A stretch of 38,902 nucleotides of DNA from a bacterium (GTDB lineage Bacteria; 4484-113; JAFGCY01), in the NCBI GenBank assembly GCA_016932385.1, contig JAFGCY010000083.1:1-38902 (forward strand), read 5' to 3'. The notes under the pieces were generated by a model. That model worked only from the letters and a program-made list of their open reading frames with translations, did not search any database and was not told the DNA's origin. This document shows positions 1-8,956 of this stretch, piece by piece; positions within the stretch are counted from its first letter, which is position 1; the number at the start of each line of letters is the position of its first letter. The position numbers and the translations under genes are program-made.

Positions 1-1212
1 ACACTGCCGCGCGCCAGGCCAGCGCCGGCCGACCCGACCACGGGGCGGCTGAAGTACTCCGGCAACGATCGAGCCTGCCGGCTGGCGGGCGTCATGCTGG
101 CCTGGAATGTGCCGCAACATTTCTATGCCTATTTCGACGTGGTCGAAACCGACTGGCCCGCCGCGCTGCAAAGCGCGCTGGCGGCTGCCGCGGAGGACGA
201 GGACGAGGTGGCTTACCTCTTCACGCTGCGGAAGATGATGGCGGCGCTGGTCGACGGGCACGCGCGCGTCTATCACGATTGCAGCCCGGACAAGTTCCAG
301 GTGCCGTTGGTGCTGGGCTGGGCCGAAGGGCAGCTGGTGGTCACAGCCATCGGCGAAGAGGCCGGTGGTCTGCAGCTGGGCGACGTGATCGTCAGCATCG
401 ATGGCGTTTCCGTGGACGAGGCGGTACGCAAGGCGGAACCGTTCGCCGCCGCGGCGACACCGCAGCGCCGGCGGTTGATCGTGGCGCGCGCGCTGGTGCA
501 GGGCGAGGAGGGCCGAGCGATCACCTACGAGGCCCACGCGGCTGACGAAGAAATCCGAGCAGTGACGTTAAACTGCACGGTACCGGTCGGCACGCTGTTC
601 GATGCGAAACCCGAGCCGTTCTGCGAACTGGAGCCGGGCATCTTCTACCTGCATTTAAAACACGGCACGGAGGACGACATTGCGCCATATCTGCCGCAAC
701 TCGCCGCCGCCAAGGGGATCGTGATCGACATCCGCAACGAGCCCGGCGTGGGGCGGGAGTTCATCAGACACCTCTCGGCCGAGCCGCTGGAGTCGGCGAT
801 CTTCAAGGTGCCGGTATACTACGAGCCCGACCAGCGTAACATCGCGGAGCACGATGAGGGCGGGCGCTGGCGGCTGGAGCCCCAGGAGCCGCTGATCACG
901 GCGAAGCTCGTGGTCATCGTCGATGCTAGTACGCAGAGCTACCTGGAATGCATCGCCGAGTTCTTCGAGGCCTACAAGCTGGGCGCGATCGTTGGCGAGG
1001 CCAGCTCGGGCAGCAACGGCAACGTCAACCCGTTCGAGCTGCCCGGCGGCTATACGGTCCATTACACCGGGATGGTGGTGCTGAAGAACGACGGCTCACA
1101 GCACCACGGCGTGGGCATCCAACCGACGGTGCCGGTGGATCGCACGATCGCCGGCATCGCCGCCGGCCGCGACGAGTACCTGGAGGCCGCGCTGGAAGCC
1201 GTGCGGGAGTAG
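1..1212 (+). CDS. S41-family peptidase with PDZ domain, 5' partial
   Basis: The frame is open from the first base of the window, so the gene starts upstream and the ATG at 94 is internal. The product resembles C-terminal-processing/tricorn-type S41 serine peptidases. It has an N-terminal helical part (AWNVPQHFYAYFDVV), a PDZ domain around the motif LQLGDVIVSIDG, and a C-terminal protease core. The catalytic serine is probably the Ser of QSYLEC, which matches the usual ISYAES block. It is followed by the typical segments GAIVGEASSGSNGNVNPF and DGSQHHGVGIQP. Such enzymes usually act outside the cytoplasm on unfolded or misprocessed proteins, but the signal peptide would lie outside the window. 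The family call is secure; the substrate is unknown. Confidence 0.85.
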   Translation, partial: TLPRARPAPADPTTGRLKYSGNDRACRLAGVMLAWNVPQHFYAYFDVVETDWPAALQSALAAAAEDEDEVAYLFTLRKMMAALVDGHARVYHDCSPDKFQVPLVLGWAEGQLVVTAIGEEAGGLQLGDVIVSIDGVSVDEAVRKAEPFAAAATPQRRRLIVARALVQGEEGRAITYEAHAADEEIRAVTLNCTVPVGTLFDAKPEPFCELEPGIFYLHLKHGTEDDIAPYLPQLAAAKGIVIDIRNEPGVGREFIRHLSAEPLESAIFKVPVYYEPDQRNIAEHDEGGRWRLEPQEPLITAKLVVIVDASTQSYLECIAEFFEAYKLGAIVGEASSGSNGNVNPFELPGGYTVHYTGMVVLKNDGSQHHGVGIQPTVPVDRTIAGIAAGRDEYLEAALEAVRE

Positions 1213-1249
1213 ATTTTGGCGCCAACTGGCAGTGCAAATGCAAGATGCA

Positions 1250-1530
1250 CTAGGGCCAGGGATTGCACTGCAAGACAAGAGCTTCACCGGCGCCGTCAGT
1301 ATCGTCCTCGGTACCCTCAGGTTCACGTGATGTACCTGGGCAGTCAACGACGGAGATGGAGATGTTGACATTGGTGCCAATAGCTGGAGCAACAGCTAGG
1401 CTGGCTTCAGCTATTCCTCCAGCTGCCGAGCGCCATTGATCATCGGTGAAAGCACTGCCCGGCCGATAGTTCGGTGGTTCGACAAGAGTATACCCTGTAA
1501 TTGTAATCTGGACTTGTCGGCAGGATCGGT
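1250..1530 (-). pseudogene. Start-less relic of an unidentified, probably secreted protein
   Basis: The stretch between the S41 peptidase and fprA carries an open minus-strand frame of about 90 codons ending at TAG (1250-1252). Its composition is protein-like rather than shadow-like, with segments such as ITITGYTLVEPPNYRPGS and AIGTNVNISISVVDCPG and an Asp/Glu-rich tail. I find no ATG, GTG or TTG in frame before the last few codons. It looks like the C-terminal remainder of a gene whose 5' part was lost. I do not recognise the family. Nothing else is visible between 1213 and 1532. Confidence 0.4.
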
Positions 1531-1532
1531 AG

Positions 1533-2708
1533 CTACAACTCCGCGTGTTTGGCGGCGATCGCCTGGGCGATCTCTTCGACTTTGGCGAAGTCGTCCGAGC
1601 GCGGCTTGCCGTTGACGACGTGCGTGCCCAATACTTCCAGCTTCAGCGGGGCCAGCAGGCCGGCGAGCTGGTCCGCCATCTTGCCGCCCCAGCTCTGTGA
1701 GCCGAGGATCGCGGCGTATTTCGCCTTGGGCTTGAGCGCCTTGGCCACCAGCGCGGCGTAGGCCGCCAGCGGATGGGCGTCGCCCAGCACGGTCGGCGCC
1801 GCGATCACGATCGTCGCCGCGTCGACCAGCTCGACCGCCAGGTGGCCAAGGTCGGTATAGAGCAGGTTGAACGGCACGACCTCGATGCCGCGCGCGGCGA
1901 GGTTCTCGACCAGGTGGTCGACCAGTTCGCGCGTCGATCCGTGCATGCTGACAAATGGCACGAGCACCTTGTTCCCGGGCTCGGCGGCGGTCCAGTCACG
2001 ATAGGCATCGATGATCACCGCCGGCTGGTCCCAGACCGGGCCGTGGCTGGGCGCGATCATGGCGATGTCGTAATCCGCCAGCCGCTTCAGGTGCTTCACG
2101 ATCATTTTGGCGAACGGCATCATGATCTCGGCGTAGTAGCGCTTGGCCGGACCCAGCACCGGCGCACCGTCACCCGCCAGCATGACGGAGGAGGCGTAAT
2201 GCGAGCCGAACAGGTCGCAGGGGAACAGGATGCGGTCCTCGCGGAGCCAGGTCAGCATCGTCTCGGGCCAGTGCACGAACGGGGCGTGGATGAACTCCAG
2301 CGTACGCCCGCCGAGGTCGAGCGTGTCGCCGTCCTCCACGGTGACGAAGGCATCCTCGGGCAGGTGCAGCAGGTCGATCTCGAAGTTCTTGCAGCGCGGC
2401 GTGCAGACGATCTTGGCAGCGGGGAAGCGCTGAAGCATGTCTGGCAGGGAGCCGGAATGGTCCTGCTCGGCGTGGTTACTGATGATGTAATCGACGTTGG
2501 TGATACCCAGGCTGGCCAGGCGGCCAATCAGCACGTCGAGAAACGCGGGTTCAACGGTGTCGATCAGCGCGGTCTTGTCCGCGCCCTGGACGACATAGGC
2601 GTTATAGCTCGTGCCTTCCGGCAGCGGGATCAGCGCGTCGAAGAACTGGCGGTCGGGATCGAGGGCCCCGACCCAGTGCACGCCGTCAACAATCTTCCTG
2701 GCATTCAT
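1533..2708 (-). CDS. fprA: Flavodiiron protein (A-type flavoprotein)
   Basis: This 391-residue protein has the two-module layout of flavodiiron O2/NO reductases. Residues 1 to about 245 form a metallo-beta-lactamase-like diiron domain with ligand motif H79-x-E81-x-D83-H84, then H146 (HWPET), D165 (CDLFGSH) and H222 (SHGP). Residues from about 250 form a flavodoxin domain for FMN (SMHGSTRE and GSQSWGGK regions). Such enzymes reduce O2 to water and/or NO to N2O in the cytoplasm, using electrons from rubredoxin or a similar donor. No rubredoxin domain is fused and no donor gene is adjacent. A GGAG ribosome site lies about 8 nt before the ATG. All six metal ligands are present, so the protein should be active. 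O2 versus NO preference cannot be read from the sequence. Confidence 0.95.
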   Translation of the reverse strand: MNARKIVDGVHWVGALDPDRQFFDALIPLPEGTSYNAYVVQGADKTALIDTVEPAFLDVLIGRLASLGITNVDYIISNHAEQDHSGSLPDMLQRFPAAKIVCTPRCKNFEIDLLHLPEDAFVTVEDGDTLDLGGRTLEFIHAPFVHWPETMLTWLREDRILFPCDLFGSHYASSVMLAGDGAPVLGPAKRYYAEIMMPFAKMIVKHLKRLADYDIAMIAPSHGPVWDQPAVIIDAYRDWTAAEPGNKVLVPFVSMHGSTRELVDHLVENLAARGIEVVPFNLLYTDLGHLAVELVDAATIVIAAPTVLGDAHPLAAYAALVAKALKPKAKYAAILGSQSWGGKMADQLAGLLAPLKLEVLGTHVVNGKPRSDDFAKVEEIAQAIAAKHAEL

Positions 2709-2853
2709 TGGAACACTCCACTTCGTGGTGAGATCGCGTTATAGCTTAGCAGCACAACATCTCGTCCCCAAGTGTTTTTTCCCAGGTGAAGAGAGGATAA
2801 TATTGGTTTGATATCTGGACGCGTTGTGAATCAATCTGTGCAAGGACGAAGCG

Positions 2854-4752
2854 ATGTTGGGACGTGTACTGGGGCTGTTGGGTTTCGCACTATTGCTGGT
2901 CGGTTGCGGTGGATCCGCGACCACGGCGCAAATCGCTGCCACGAAGGTAGGGCCTGACCTCGTCGGCCCACGGGCTATGCTCGACATGGCGCGCGGGGCC
3001 AGCGCGGCGGGGGAGACTCGGCTGTTGGGCAAGGACTATTCGGCCGCACTGGGCTACGGGCATGTCGCGCCCGCGGGCGACGCCGCCAAGTTTTCGCCCG
3101 GCTGCACCGGTGTCGAGGCTCTGGCGGATAGCGCTTACGCGATCTACACCTTCGAACTGCCAGACTACGACGGGCTGGCGCAACTTACGGTGAATTGGGA
3201 CACGCCGCCGGCGAATGGCAAGCTGTGGCTGGGGTTGAGTAATTTCAGCGCGGACTGCTGGGAGTGGTTCAGTCCGGCTGATCCCGGGCTGCTGGATTTC
3301 AGTGCATTGGATCCATATTTCTCGGAAAGCGGGATGTGCTTTGCCGTAGTGCTGGTGACCGGCGACGCCGAGGCCTTCCTGGCGGCGATCCAGTTGGGAG
3401 AGGACAACGAAACTCCCACCGCCAATTTCGCCGCTGATGTTTTAAGCGGTACGGTGCCGCTGACGGTTAATTTCGACGCCTCGGCCAGCACTGATCCCGG
3501 GACGGGGATCACGCTGTATGAATGGGACTGGAACGGCGACGGAACGTACGACCAGGACGGCGGCGACGCGACCGCGAGTCATGTATTTGAGACAGCCGAT
3601 ACTTATACCGTAATCCTGCGCGTGACGGGCAGCAGCGGTTCAACCGATACGGCAGCGGTGCTGATCACGGCCGGGGATGCCGCCGGCTGGCAGCAGATCG
3701 TCGTTCCGCCGGGCACCTGTCAGAGCGGGAATATTTTCTGGGATGTTGCTGGACACCCGGCCGTGGCCTATTCCAACGGCTACAGCCTGGCTTACCGCCG
3801 GGCCTTGGATGCGGAAGGAGAGACCTGGGGTGAGGAACAGGTAATCGAGACCATCGAGGGCCGATCGTTCCGGCAGCGAGCAGTCGGCATGGTCAATGGC
3901 GATCCGGCTGTGGCCTGGTTCCGTCATGTAGATAGTAGCTCGACTTCCGAGCTGGAATTGCATTTCAGCCTGGCACAGGATGCGGCGGGTGGTAGTTGGG
4001 GTGCGCCGGTGACGGTCGCTGCGGGCCTATACAGCAGCGATGGCACGATGTTAGGCGTGGTAGACGCCGGCGGGCGGCCCGCGCTGGGCTATGACCGGGG
4101 CGAGACGTTGCAGTATCAACGGGCCAACGATGCCAGCGGAACGGAGTGGGGCAATGCCATCACTGTCGTTGCCGAGGGAGTGGACGCGTCAAGCTCTCTG
4201 GAATTGGTAGCAGACCGGCCAGCCGTTGCCTACGCCGACTACTCCTCGGATCCATACGGCTATGAAATACGTTATCTCATTGCCAATGACGCGGCCGGGA
4301 CTACTTTCGCCGCACCGGCCGTGGCCCTGGCGCGGCAAACGGGCCAGATCAACTGGATGGCGCTGGCCGATATCAAAGGTCGGCCGGGCATCGCTTACGG
4401 CGACATGCAGTTCGTGATCGGCAGCGACAGCGGGGGATCGAGCTGGAGCGAGCCCACGGGCGCTGTGACGGGCGATGGTATGCCTTTCTTCATCGACTTG
4501 GCTTGTATCGCAGGCCAACCGGCCATTGTGATGGCTGAGTGGACGCCCTATAACAAGGGGGACATGTATTACAGCCGCGCGCTGGATCCGCTGGGCGCGG
4601 TCTGGCCCGCCGCGCAACTCGTGACTTCGATCGGGTGGACACCGCCGGAACCGCCTTTCTTTGCCGTCGGCGGCGGTATGGTGGCTGGCCGGCAGGCCGT
4701 TTACTACGGCGGCCATGCGGCACCGATCACGTTGGCGGTTTACAAAGAATAG
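2854..4752 (+). CDS. Lipoprotein with PKD domain and repeated beta-sheet (propeller-like) region
   Basis: The 632-residue product starts with a lipoprotein signal peptide (lipobox LLVGC, Cys18), so it should be an Lgt substrate anchored in the envelope. Residues of about 185-270 form a PKD domain (VNFDASASTD, YEWDWNGDG, then HVFETADTYTVILRV). The remainder contains about five blocks with the pattern L-x-Y-x-RA-x-D-A-x-G-x-x-W-G followed by a G-x-PAVAY strand. This is the kind of repeat that builds a beta-propeller or sialidase-like fold. No catalytic motif is recognisable. It probably binds or displays something at the cell surface. The start is supported by AAGGA about 8 nt upstream. Confidence 0.7.
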   Translation: MLGRVLGLLGFALLLVGCGGSATTAQIAATKVGPDLVGPRAMLDMARGASAAGETRLLGKDYSAALGYGHVAPAGDAAKFSPGCTGVEALADSAYAIYTFELPDYDGLAQLTVNWDTPPANGKLWLGLSNFSADCWEWFSPADPGLLDFSALDPYFSESGMCFAVVLVTGDAEAFLAAIQLGEDNETPTANFAADVLSGTVPLTVNFDASASTDPGTGITLYEWDWNGDGTYDQDGGDATASHVFETADTYTVILRVTGSSGSTDTAAVLITAGDAAGWQQIVVPPGTCQSGNIFWDVAGHPAVAYSNGYSLAYRRALDAEGETWGEEQVIETIEGRSFRQRAVGMVNGDPAVAWFRHVDSSSTSELELHFSLAQDAAGGSWGAPVTVAAGLYSSDGTMLGVVDAGGRPALGYDRGETLQYQRANDASGTEWGNAITVVAEGVDASSSLELVADRPAVAYADYSSDPYGYEIRYLIANDAAGTTFAAPAVALARQTGQINWMALADIKGRPGIAYGDMQFVIGSDSGGSSWSEPTGAVTGDGMPFFIDLACIAGQPAIVMAEWTPYNKGDMYYSRALDPLGAVWPAAQLVTSIGWTPPEPPFFAVGGGMVAGRQAVYYGGHAAPITLAVYKE

Positions 4753-4955
4753 CAACGTCCGGACCATCGCCGTGCGAGCAGGCGCCGCTTGTCGCGCGCC
4801 TCCAGATGACGGGCGGTCACGGTACCAGCGCGGCGTCCAGCATGTACGGCGGCTGATCGACCACGCTAATCGAGACCAAGCCAGAAGTGCGAGCACATGC
4901 CTTGATGGAAGCGCTCTATGGTCGCATACCGGAAAACTAACTGTGCATCAGAGGA

Positions 4956-5423
4956 TTAATTCAGTCGCCAAATGGCCACCGCTAAGCCGGTGGCGAAGCA
5001 GACCCAGCCGAAATAAGGGAGAAACAGCAGGGCGGCTACTCGCTGGCGATGCCAGTTCAGAATAATCAGCGCGAGGTTGGTCAGGTTCAACACGGTCATT
5101 TCGACGATGGCCCAGCCCAGTTCATGGCGGACAAAGAAAACCCAGGACCACATTACGTTTAATACCCCATTGCCAACGAGCAGCCAGATGATCAGGGAAA
5201 AGTTAGCGTAGGCCGAACGGGCGCGCCAGATCAGCATGACGGCAAGCGCGGACATTATAAAGATTGCGGTCCAGACCATCCCGATCACGCCGCCCGGCGG
5301 CGTGAAGGCCGGCAGGTTGAGCGTGCGATACCAGTCCATGCCGCTGTCGGTCAGCATGCCGCCAATGGTGGCGACAGCTGCCACCACCGCGGCGATGACG
5401 ATATACGGAACGCTCTTATCCAT
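4956..5423 (-). CDS. tspO: TspO/MBR family membrane protein
   Basis: The 155-residue protein has five predicted hydrophobic helices and the TspO signatures: LNLPAFTPPGGVIGMVWTA near the first loop, NGVLNVMWSWVFF in helix 3, and LPYFGWVCFATGL in helix 5. TspO proteins bind tetrapyrroles and related ligands and take part in porphyrin or stress-related processes. A longer form starting with GTG at 5435 is possible. The ATG at 5423 is preferred because GGTGAGG sits 6 nt before it, and the GTG would lie inside that ribosome site. The gene stands alone, flanked by non-coding sequence on both sides. Confidence 0.88.
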   Translation of the reverse strand: MDKSVPYIVIAAVVAAVATIGGMLTDSGMDWYRTLNLPAFTPPGGVIGMVWTAIFIMSALAVMLIWRARSAYANFSLIIWLLVGNGVLNVMWSWVFFVRHELGWAIVEMTVLNLTNLALIILNWHRQRVAALLFLPYFGWVCFATGLAVAIWRLN

Positions 5424-5696
5424 GCCGGACCTCACCCAATACTGAAACTAGCAGTTATTACCGCGGAAACAAGGCAACAGGTGTACCGAGTGGAACAGCT
5501 TAGCAAGGCGGTCGCAGTTGCCGGTTGCGCGCTGCGCAAACCGAAATTAACGGAGAACATACCTAGGTATTCAAAGAATCAGGCAATAAAGTCTTAGCAT
5601 CAGCGATTGTTGTTCTATCGTTAGACAACAGGAGCGGCCTGGGTGCAGTTGCGCTGCAGCGTGTCTAGCCAGCCGGCAACAACCAAGAAGGCCGGA

Positions 5697-5915
5697 ATGA
5701 AATGCGAGTCCCAGAATCCAACCAGGCCGGTTTTCGGGGCAGGATCGCTTCAGCGCCTGGGTGCGATTGCCAATTCCTATGGCCCAAAGGCGCTGCTTGT
5801 CACGGGCGGCGGCAGCGCACAACTCGCAGACCCACAACGGGAGAATTGGAGTGAAGCGGTCCCAACGGGAGAATTGGTATCGTTCATGGCGAGAAAGAGA
5901 ATGTGTTTTAGCTAG
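5697..5915 (+). pseudogene. 5' remnant of an iron-containing alcohol dehydrogenase gene
   Basis: After a plausible ribosome site (AAGAAGG) and ATG, the first 45 or so codons encode a clear N-terminus of an iron-type alcohol dehydrogenase, with NPTRPVFGAGSLQRLGAI and ALLVTGGGSA. The similarity then stops. The frame runs into unrelated sequence with a 15-bp direct repeat and ends at TAG (5913-5915). The rest of the enzyme (normally about 380 residues, including the iron-binding His/Asp cluster) is absent from the following 250 bp. This is therefore a truncated relic. The remainder of 5436-6164 shows only a promoter for the next gene. Confidence 0.65.
5835..5877 (+). repeat. 15-bp direct repeat within the dehydrogenase relic
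   Basis: CAACGGGAGAATTGG occurs at 5835-5849 and again at 5863-5877, 28 bp apart. It lies just downstream of the point where alcohol dehydrogenase similarity ends, so it may mark the rearrangement that destroyed the gene. Confidence 0.8.
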
Positions 5916-6106
5916 TTGGATAATCGCCGCCCAAAAACGCCGTTAAACAAAGCTCCACGTCTCAGCCAGCTAGATCATCACGAGGGATCCTTAGCCGGTC
6001 TGCCCCCCATATCGTGATCCAGTTGAGGAGCTGTTGCCTTCGGACAAACTAAGCCAGCAGCGTGCGAATACTTACGAGTGGCTGGCTAATTCAGCTAACC
6101 AGATAC

Positions 6107-6135
6107 TTTTCAGCATGCTAACCATGCCTTAAAAT
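6107..6135 (+). promoter_or_regulatory. Probable sigma70-type promoter for the 882-residue secreted protein
   Basis: A -35-like TTTTCA (6107-6112) and -10-like TAAAAT (6130-6135) are separated by 17 bp and lie about 30 bp before the start codon at 6165. Both boxes match the consensus at four or five of six positions. Confidence 0.45.
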
Positions 6136-6164
6136 AGTGCCTTATCCACTGTCAAGGAGCTTCC

Positions 6165-8813
6165 ATGCACGCCGGCCTGCGTATTGCGTCAGTAAATTTG
6201 CTTGTGACGTTGTTGGCTGCAGGATTAATGCCCACTTTAGCTGCAGCTCAAATCGGAATCAGTGTTCCAACTGAGGATCCTGCTTCTGGTAGTATTGGCT
6301 CCCAATATGAAGGTATCGACTTCACCATCTCTGGTGCTGATGAGCTTGAACAGCGCGAGCCAATGGGCAGCGGTTTTACGAGCCGGTTCGTGTATGGTAC
6401 GGCTGCAGCATCCGCAGTTACAGTGGAGTGTACTTTTAAGCTGTCCACATACAATGCTCCGGCAGAGTTTACTGCTGTAGCCAGCGCCCATGGTTGTGGC
6501 ATTGACGCTGTCGGATTGCCGATCCAGCCAAAGCCCGGGTACGAGTACCAGGTACCGGCCCAGACTTGGCAGGGACAGCTGGATGGACTGGGTCGTGAGG
6601 AACTGCTGACAAGGGAGGGATCGTTCAGTTTCACAATCCCGATCCCAGCCTTTGATCTCGAACATGGTATTACGGCGGTGGCTTTTGACATCCTGTTGAC
6701 CAAAACAGTCCCACCTTATCGCGATGCAGAGACGGACTCAGTCTTAGGTGATTACCAAAGGGAATACCGCCTGGGAGGGTATTTCCGCATTCCGGACAGC
6801 CTCAAAGAAAAACCCGCTCCACAGCTATCTATGACTAACGGCGGGCCGCTTGAACCGCTCAAACTCCGCCTGAAGCTGGCGGATTATGCCAAAAATCCAC
6901 CAGAGCCACTGGCTGGCGAGGTGATCCGCATCACTGCACCGCTACCGTCCAGCCCTGCCGCGATTGACCTCTCCACGGTCAACTCATGGAACACCGTCGC
7001 TGAACAGGTCAGTAAACTCTCCGGACCGCTTACTGTGGCACCAACAATAGCCCTGCCGAAGCCTGACTGGAAGCTAACCGGCTGTTTCCGGTCAAAAACA
7101 AAGTGCCCGAATTGCGATTGGAAGCAGGCGACCAGCCAGTTCACCAGCGACATTCTTTACTACCTGAAGAAACCAGGTGAACCAGTTGAAGTGCTGACTG
7201 ATGAGAACGGCGAGGCCGAAGTGGAGTTCTTCCTCGACCTGGCCGCCCTTGGTGATGATGGCCCGCTCCGCACCAACCCATTAAAGGTTCAGATCAAGGC
7301 AGAACATGCACTGGAAGTTGAAGGGAGTGACGAACCGATCCGCACTGACTCAGAGTTAAATATCCAGCTCAAGCATGTCGGCTATGTTACGGAAGTATCT
7401 TACGTGCAGCCGGCCAAGTGGGAGTGGGACGCCGTCAACAAGAAGTACGTGCCCAGGATCAACCCGCGGGAGTTTCCGTTGCTGGGCACTACGGAGTTTG
7501 ACAAAGCTAGCCGCGCGCAGGTCTCGGTTTTCAACAGCGCGATTGCGCCGACGGACAGCGAGTTCTACGGCATCTCCGGCTCCACCCTGGAACTGCAGCC
7601 ACCTGCTCCGTTCCAACCGCTCATGCCTGGCATGTTGTTGGGGCGCGGTGACCAGATCGAACTGGATGCACGCGGGCTGCTTATCCCCCACCCGTTTGCG
7701 AACGAGCCCCAAAGCGCCTTCGCCGGGATCAACGGCAAACCTGGCTGGGTCTGGGTCGGGGTCAAGTTCTTCGACGGCACAAGAGGAAAAGTGGGAGCAA
7801 GCGGGACCTGCGGCACCCATAGCTTGATTATCGGGCCAACTCCTGATAGCTCCGGATGGGCCCCCGGCGTGGTCAAATTCGTCTATTGGGCATCAAAGCA
7901 GGCCAGGGACGCGGGTATTGCGAATTTCATTCCAGTGTGGGGAACAATATCCGACGCAGAAAACGTCGCTGACGCGATCAGCTGGCTTAACGACGGCTGG
8001 CCGGTTTATATAATTGTACGTTCGCAGCTGGGCCTGACCCGGCAGGACGATGGAACAGCGAAACTTGTAGTACGGGAAGGTTACCCCAGTGTGGTTTCCC
8101 AGGCGACCGGCCCGGTTGGCACAGCTGTTGCCGCAGGCATGTCGGCGGAAGTCGGGAAAGGCGGGGCGGTCAATACCAGCGCAGCCACGCCTGAAGAACT
8201 GAACCGGGTTGATGAGCTGGTGTCAGGAGCAGGCACACTTGAAACTGAAACTTCCGAGCTTGAGCCAATTGATCTCTCAGCTGCACTTACTGCAAATCCA
8301 CCCGCTACCGAATCACAAAACGACAGCGATAGCACATATGGAAATACAGAAACCACCATATCAGGCACTGGTGTCTCCCCGTTTGATGGTTTCGAGGACA
8401 TGCCTGATGATTTTTGGGCCGGGGACGTGCCCGATTATAAACGCTTCGACCTGGGCGACGTTACCATCGCACTGGAAGGCAACTGGGAATACACACCTGA
8501 AAGCGATGACGCCTACCCGCTGTTCGAAAGAGAGGAGCCTGGGCTCGACATTATGGTCGTGCGCGAGGACTGGGGCTTTGAGGAGTGCTTGGAATTGCTG
8601 GACCTGGGCGTTGGCAGAACGTTTGATATCGGCGCTGGGGGTAAGAACGCCTATTGGGTGCAAATGATGGAGGGCGACAAGGAGCGCGGCTGCCTGGTAT
8701 ACGTACCGGAGAAACTGAGCAGCGGGCGGCATCTGATCTTGCTTTTCATCTCCACTCCAGAACTGTGGAACATTGAGCATGTGATCCACGTGTTGAACCT
8801 GTTGGAGTTTTAA
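6165..8813 (+). CDS. Large secreted protein, paralogue of the next gene
   Basis: The 882-residue protein has a Sec signal peptide (cleavage probably after LAAA, near residue 28). I do not recognise a named family. Visible parts are: an N-terminal beta-rich domain; an Ig-like segment with a CPNC pair (C314, C317) followed by EVLTDENGEAEVEF, as in bacterial Ig-like domains; a block PGMLLGRGDQIELDARGLL then GWVWVGVKFFDG; a segment QDDGTAKLVVREG distantly like FecR-type beta domains; a low-complexity Glu/Thr/Ser linker; and a C-terminal domain of about 130 residues after DDFWAGDVPD that looks PsbP/DcrB-like. The CPNC pair may bind metal or form a disulfide. AAGGAG lies just before the ATG. It is probably a periplasmic or surface protein. 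Confidence 0.8.
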   Translation: MHAGLRIASVNLLVTLLAAGLMPTLAAAQIGISVPTEDPASGSIGSQYEGIDFTISGADELEQREPMGSGFTSRFVYGTAAASAVTVECTFKLSTYNAPAEFTAVASAHGCGIDAVGLPIQPKPGYEYQVPAQTWQGQLDGLGREELLTREGSFSFTIPIPAFDLEHGITAVAFDILLTKTVPPYRDAETDSVLGDYQREYRLGGYFRIPDSLKEKPAPQLSMTNGGPLEPLKLRLKLADYAKNPPEPLAGEVIRITAPLPSSPAAIDLSTVNSWNTVAEQVSKLSGPLTVAPTIALPKPDWKLTGCFRSKTKCPNCDWKQATSQFTSDILYYLKKPGEPVEVLTDENGEAEVEFFLDLAALGDDGPLRTNPLKVQIKAEHALEVEGSDEPIRTDSELNIQLKHVGYVTEVSYVQPAKWEWDAVNKKYVPRINPREFPLLGTTEFDKASRAQVSVFNSAIAPTDSEFYGISGSTLELQPPAPFQPLMPGMLLGRGDQIELDARGLLIPHPFANEPQSAFAGINGKPGWVWVGVKFFDGTRGKVGASGTCGTHSLIIGPTPDSSGWAPGVVKFVYWASKQARDAGIANFIPVWGTISDAENVADAISWLNDGWPVYIIVRSQLGLTRQDDGTAKLVVREGYPSVVSQATGPVGTAVAAGMSAEVGKGGAVNTSAATPEELNRVDELVSGAGTLETETSELEPIDLSAALTANPPATESQNDSDSTYGNTETTISGTGVSPFDGFEDMPDDFWAGDVPDYKRFDLGDVTIALEGNWEYTPESDDAYPLFEREEPGLDIMVVREDWGFEECLELLDLGVGRTFDIGAGGKNAYWVQMMEGDKERGCLVYVPEKLSSGRHLILLFISTPELWNIEHVIHVLNLLEF

Positions 8814-8902
8814 GCATCAACCATTTGGTTGTTGGAAAGCAGCCCCAATCCACCTATTGATAATACCGTCGCATATCAAACAGAGAAGGCAGAGAAGGCA
8901 AA

Positions 8903-8925
8903 GAACCTAGCAATTCTGATAAAAT
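8903..8925 (+). promoter_or_regulatory. Possible extended -10 promoter for the 859-residue secreted protein
   Basis: TGATAAAAT ends at 8925 and has the TG of an extended -10 box. No convincing -35 is seen. It sits 31 bp before the ATG at 8957 and resembles the element before the TlpA-like gene at 25904. Confidence 0.35.
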
Positions 8926-8956
8926 AGTACTTGCTTCAAGGCTTCGGAGGAATTTC

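Noticed and set aside
1773-2744. Long open frame antisense to fprA
   Set aside because: It is a shadow of the high-GC coding strand. The opposite strand has the complete flavodiiron motifs.
7920-8100. A true FecR domain in the large secreted paralogues
   Set aside because: Only a short QDDGT-VREG similarity is visible; it is mentioned as a weak resemblance, not called.
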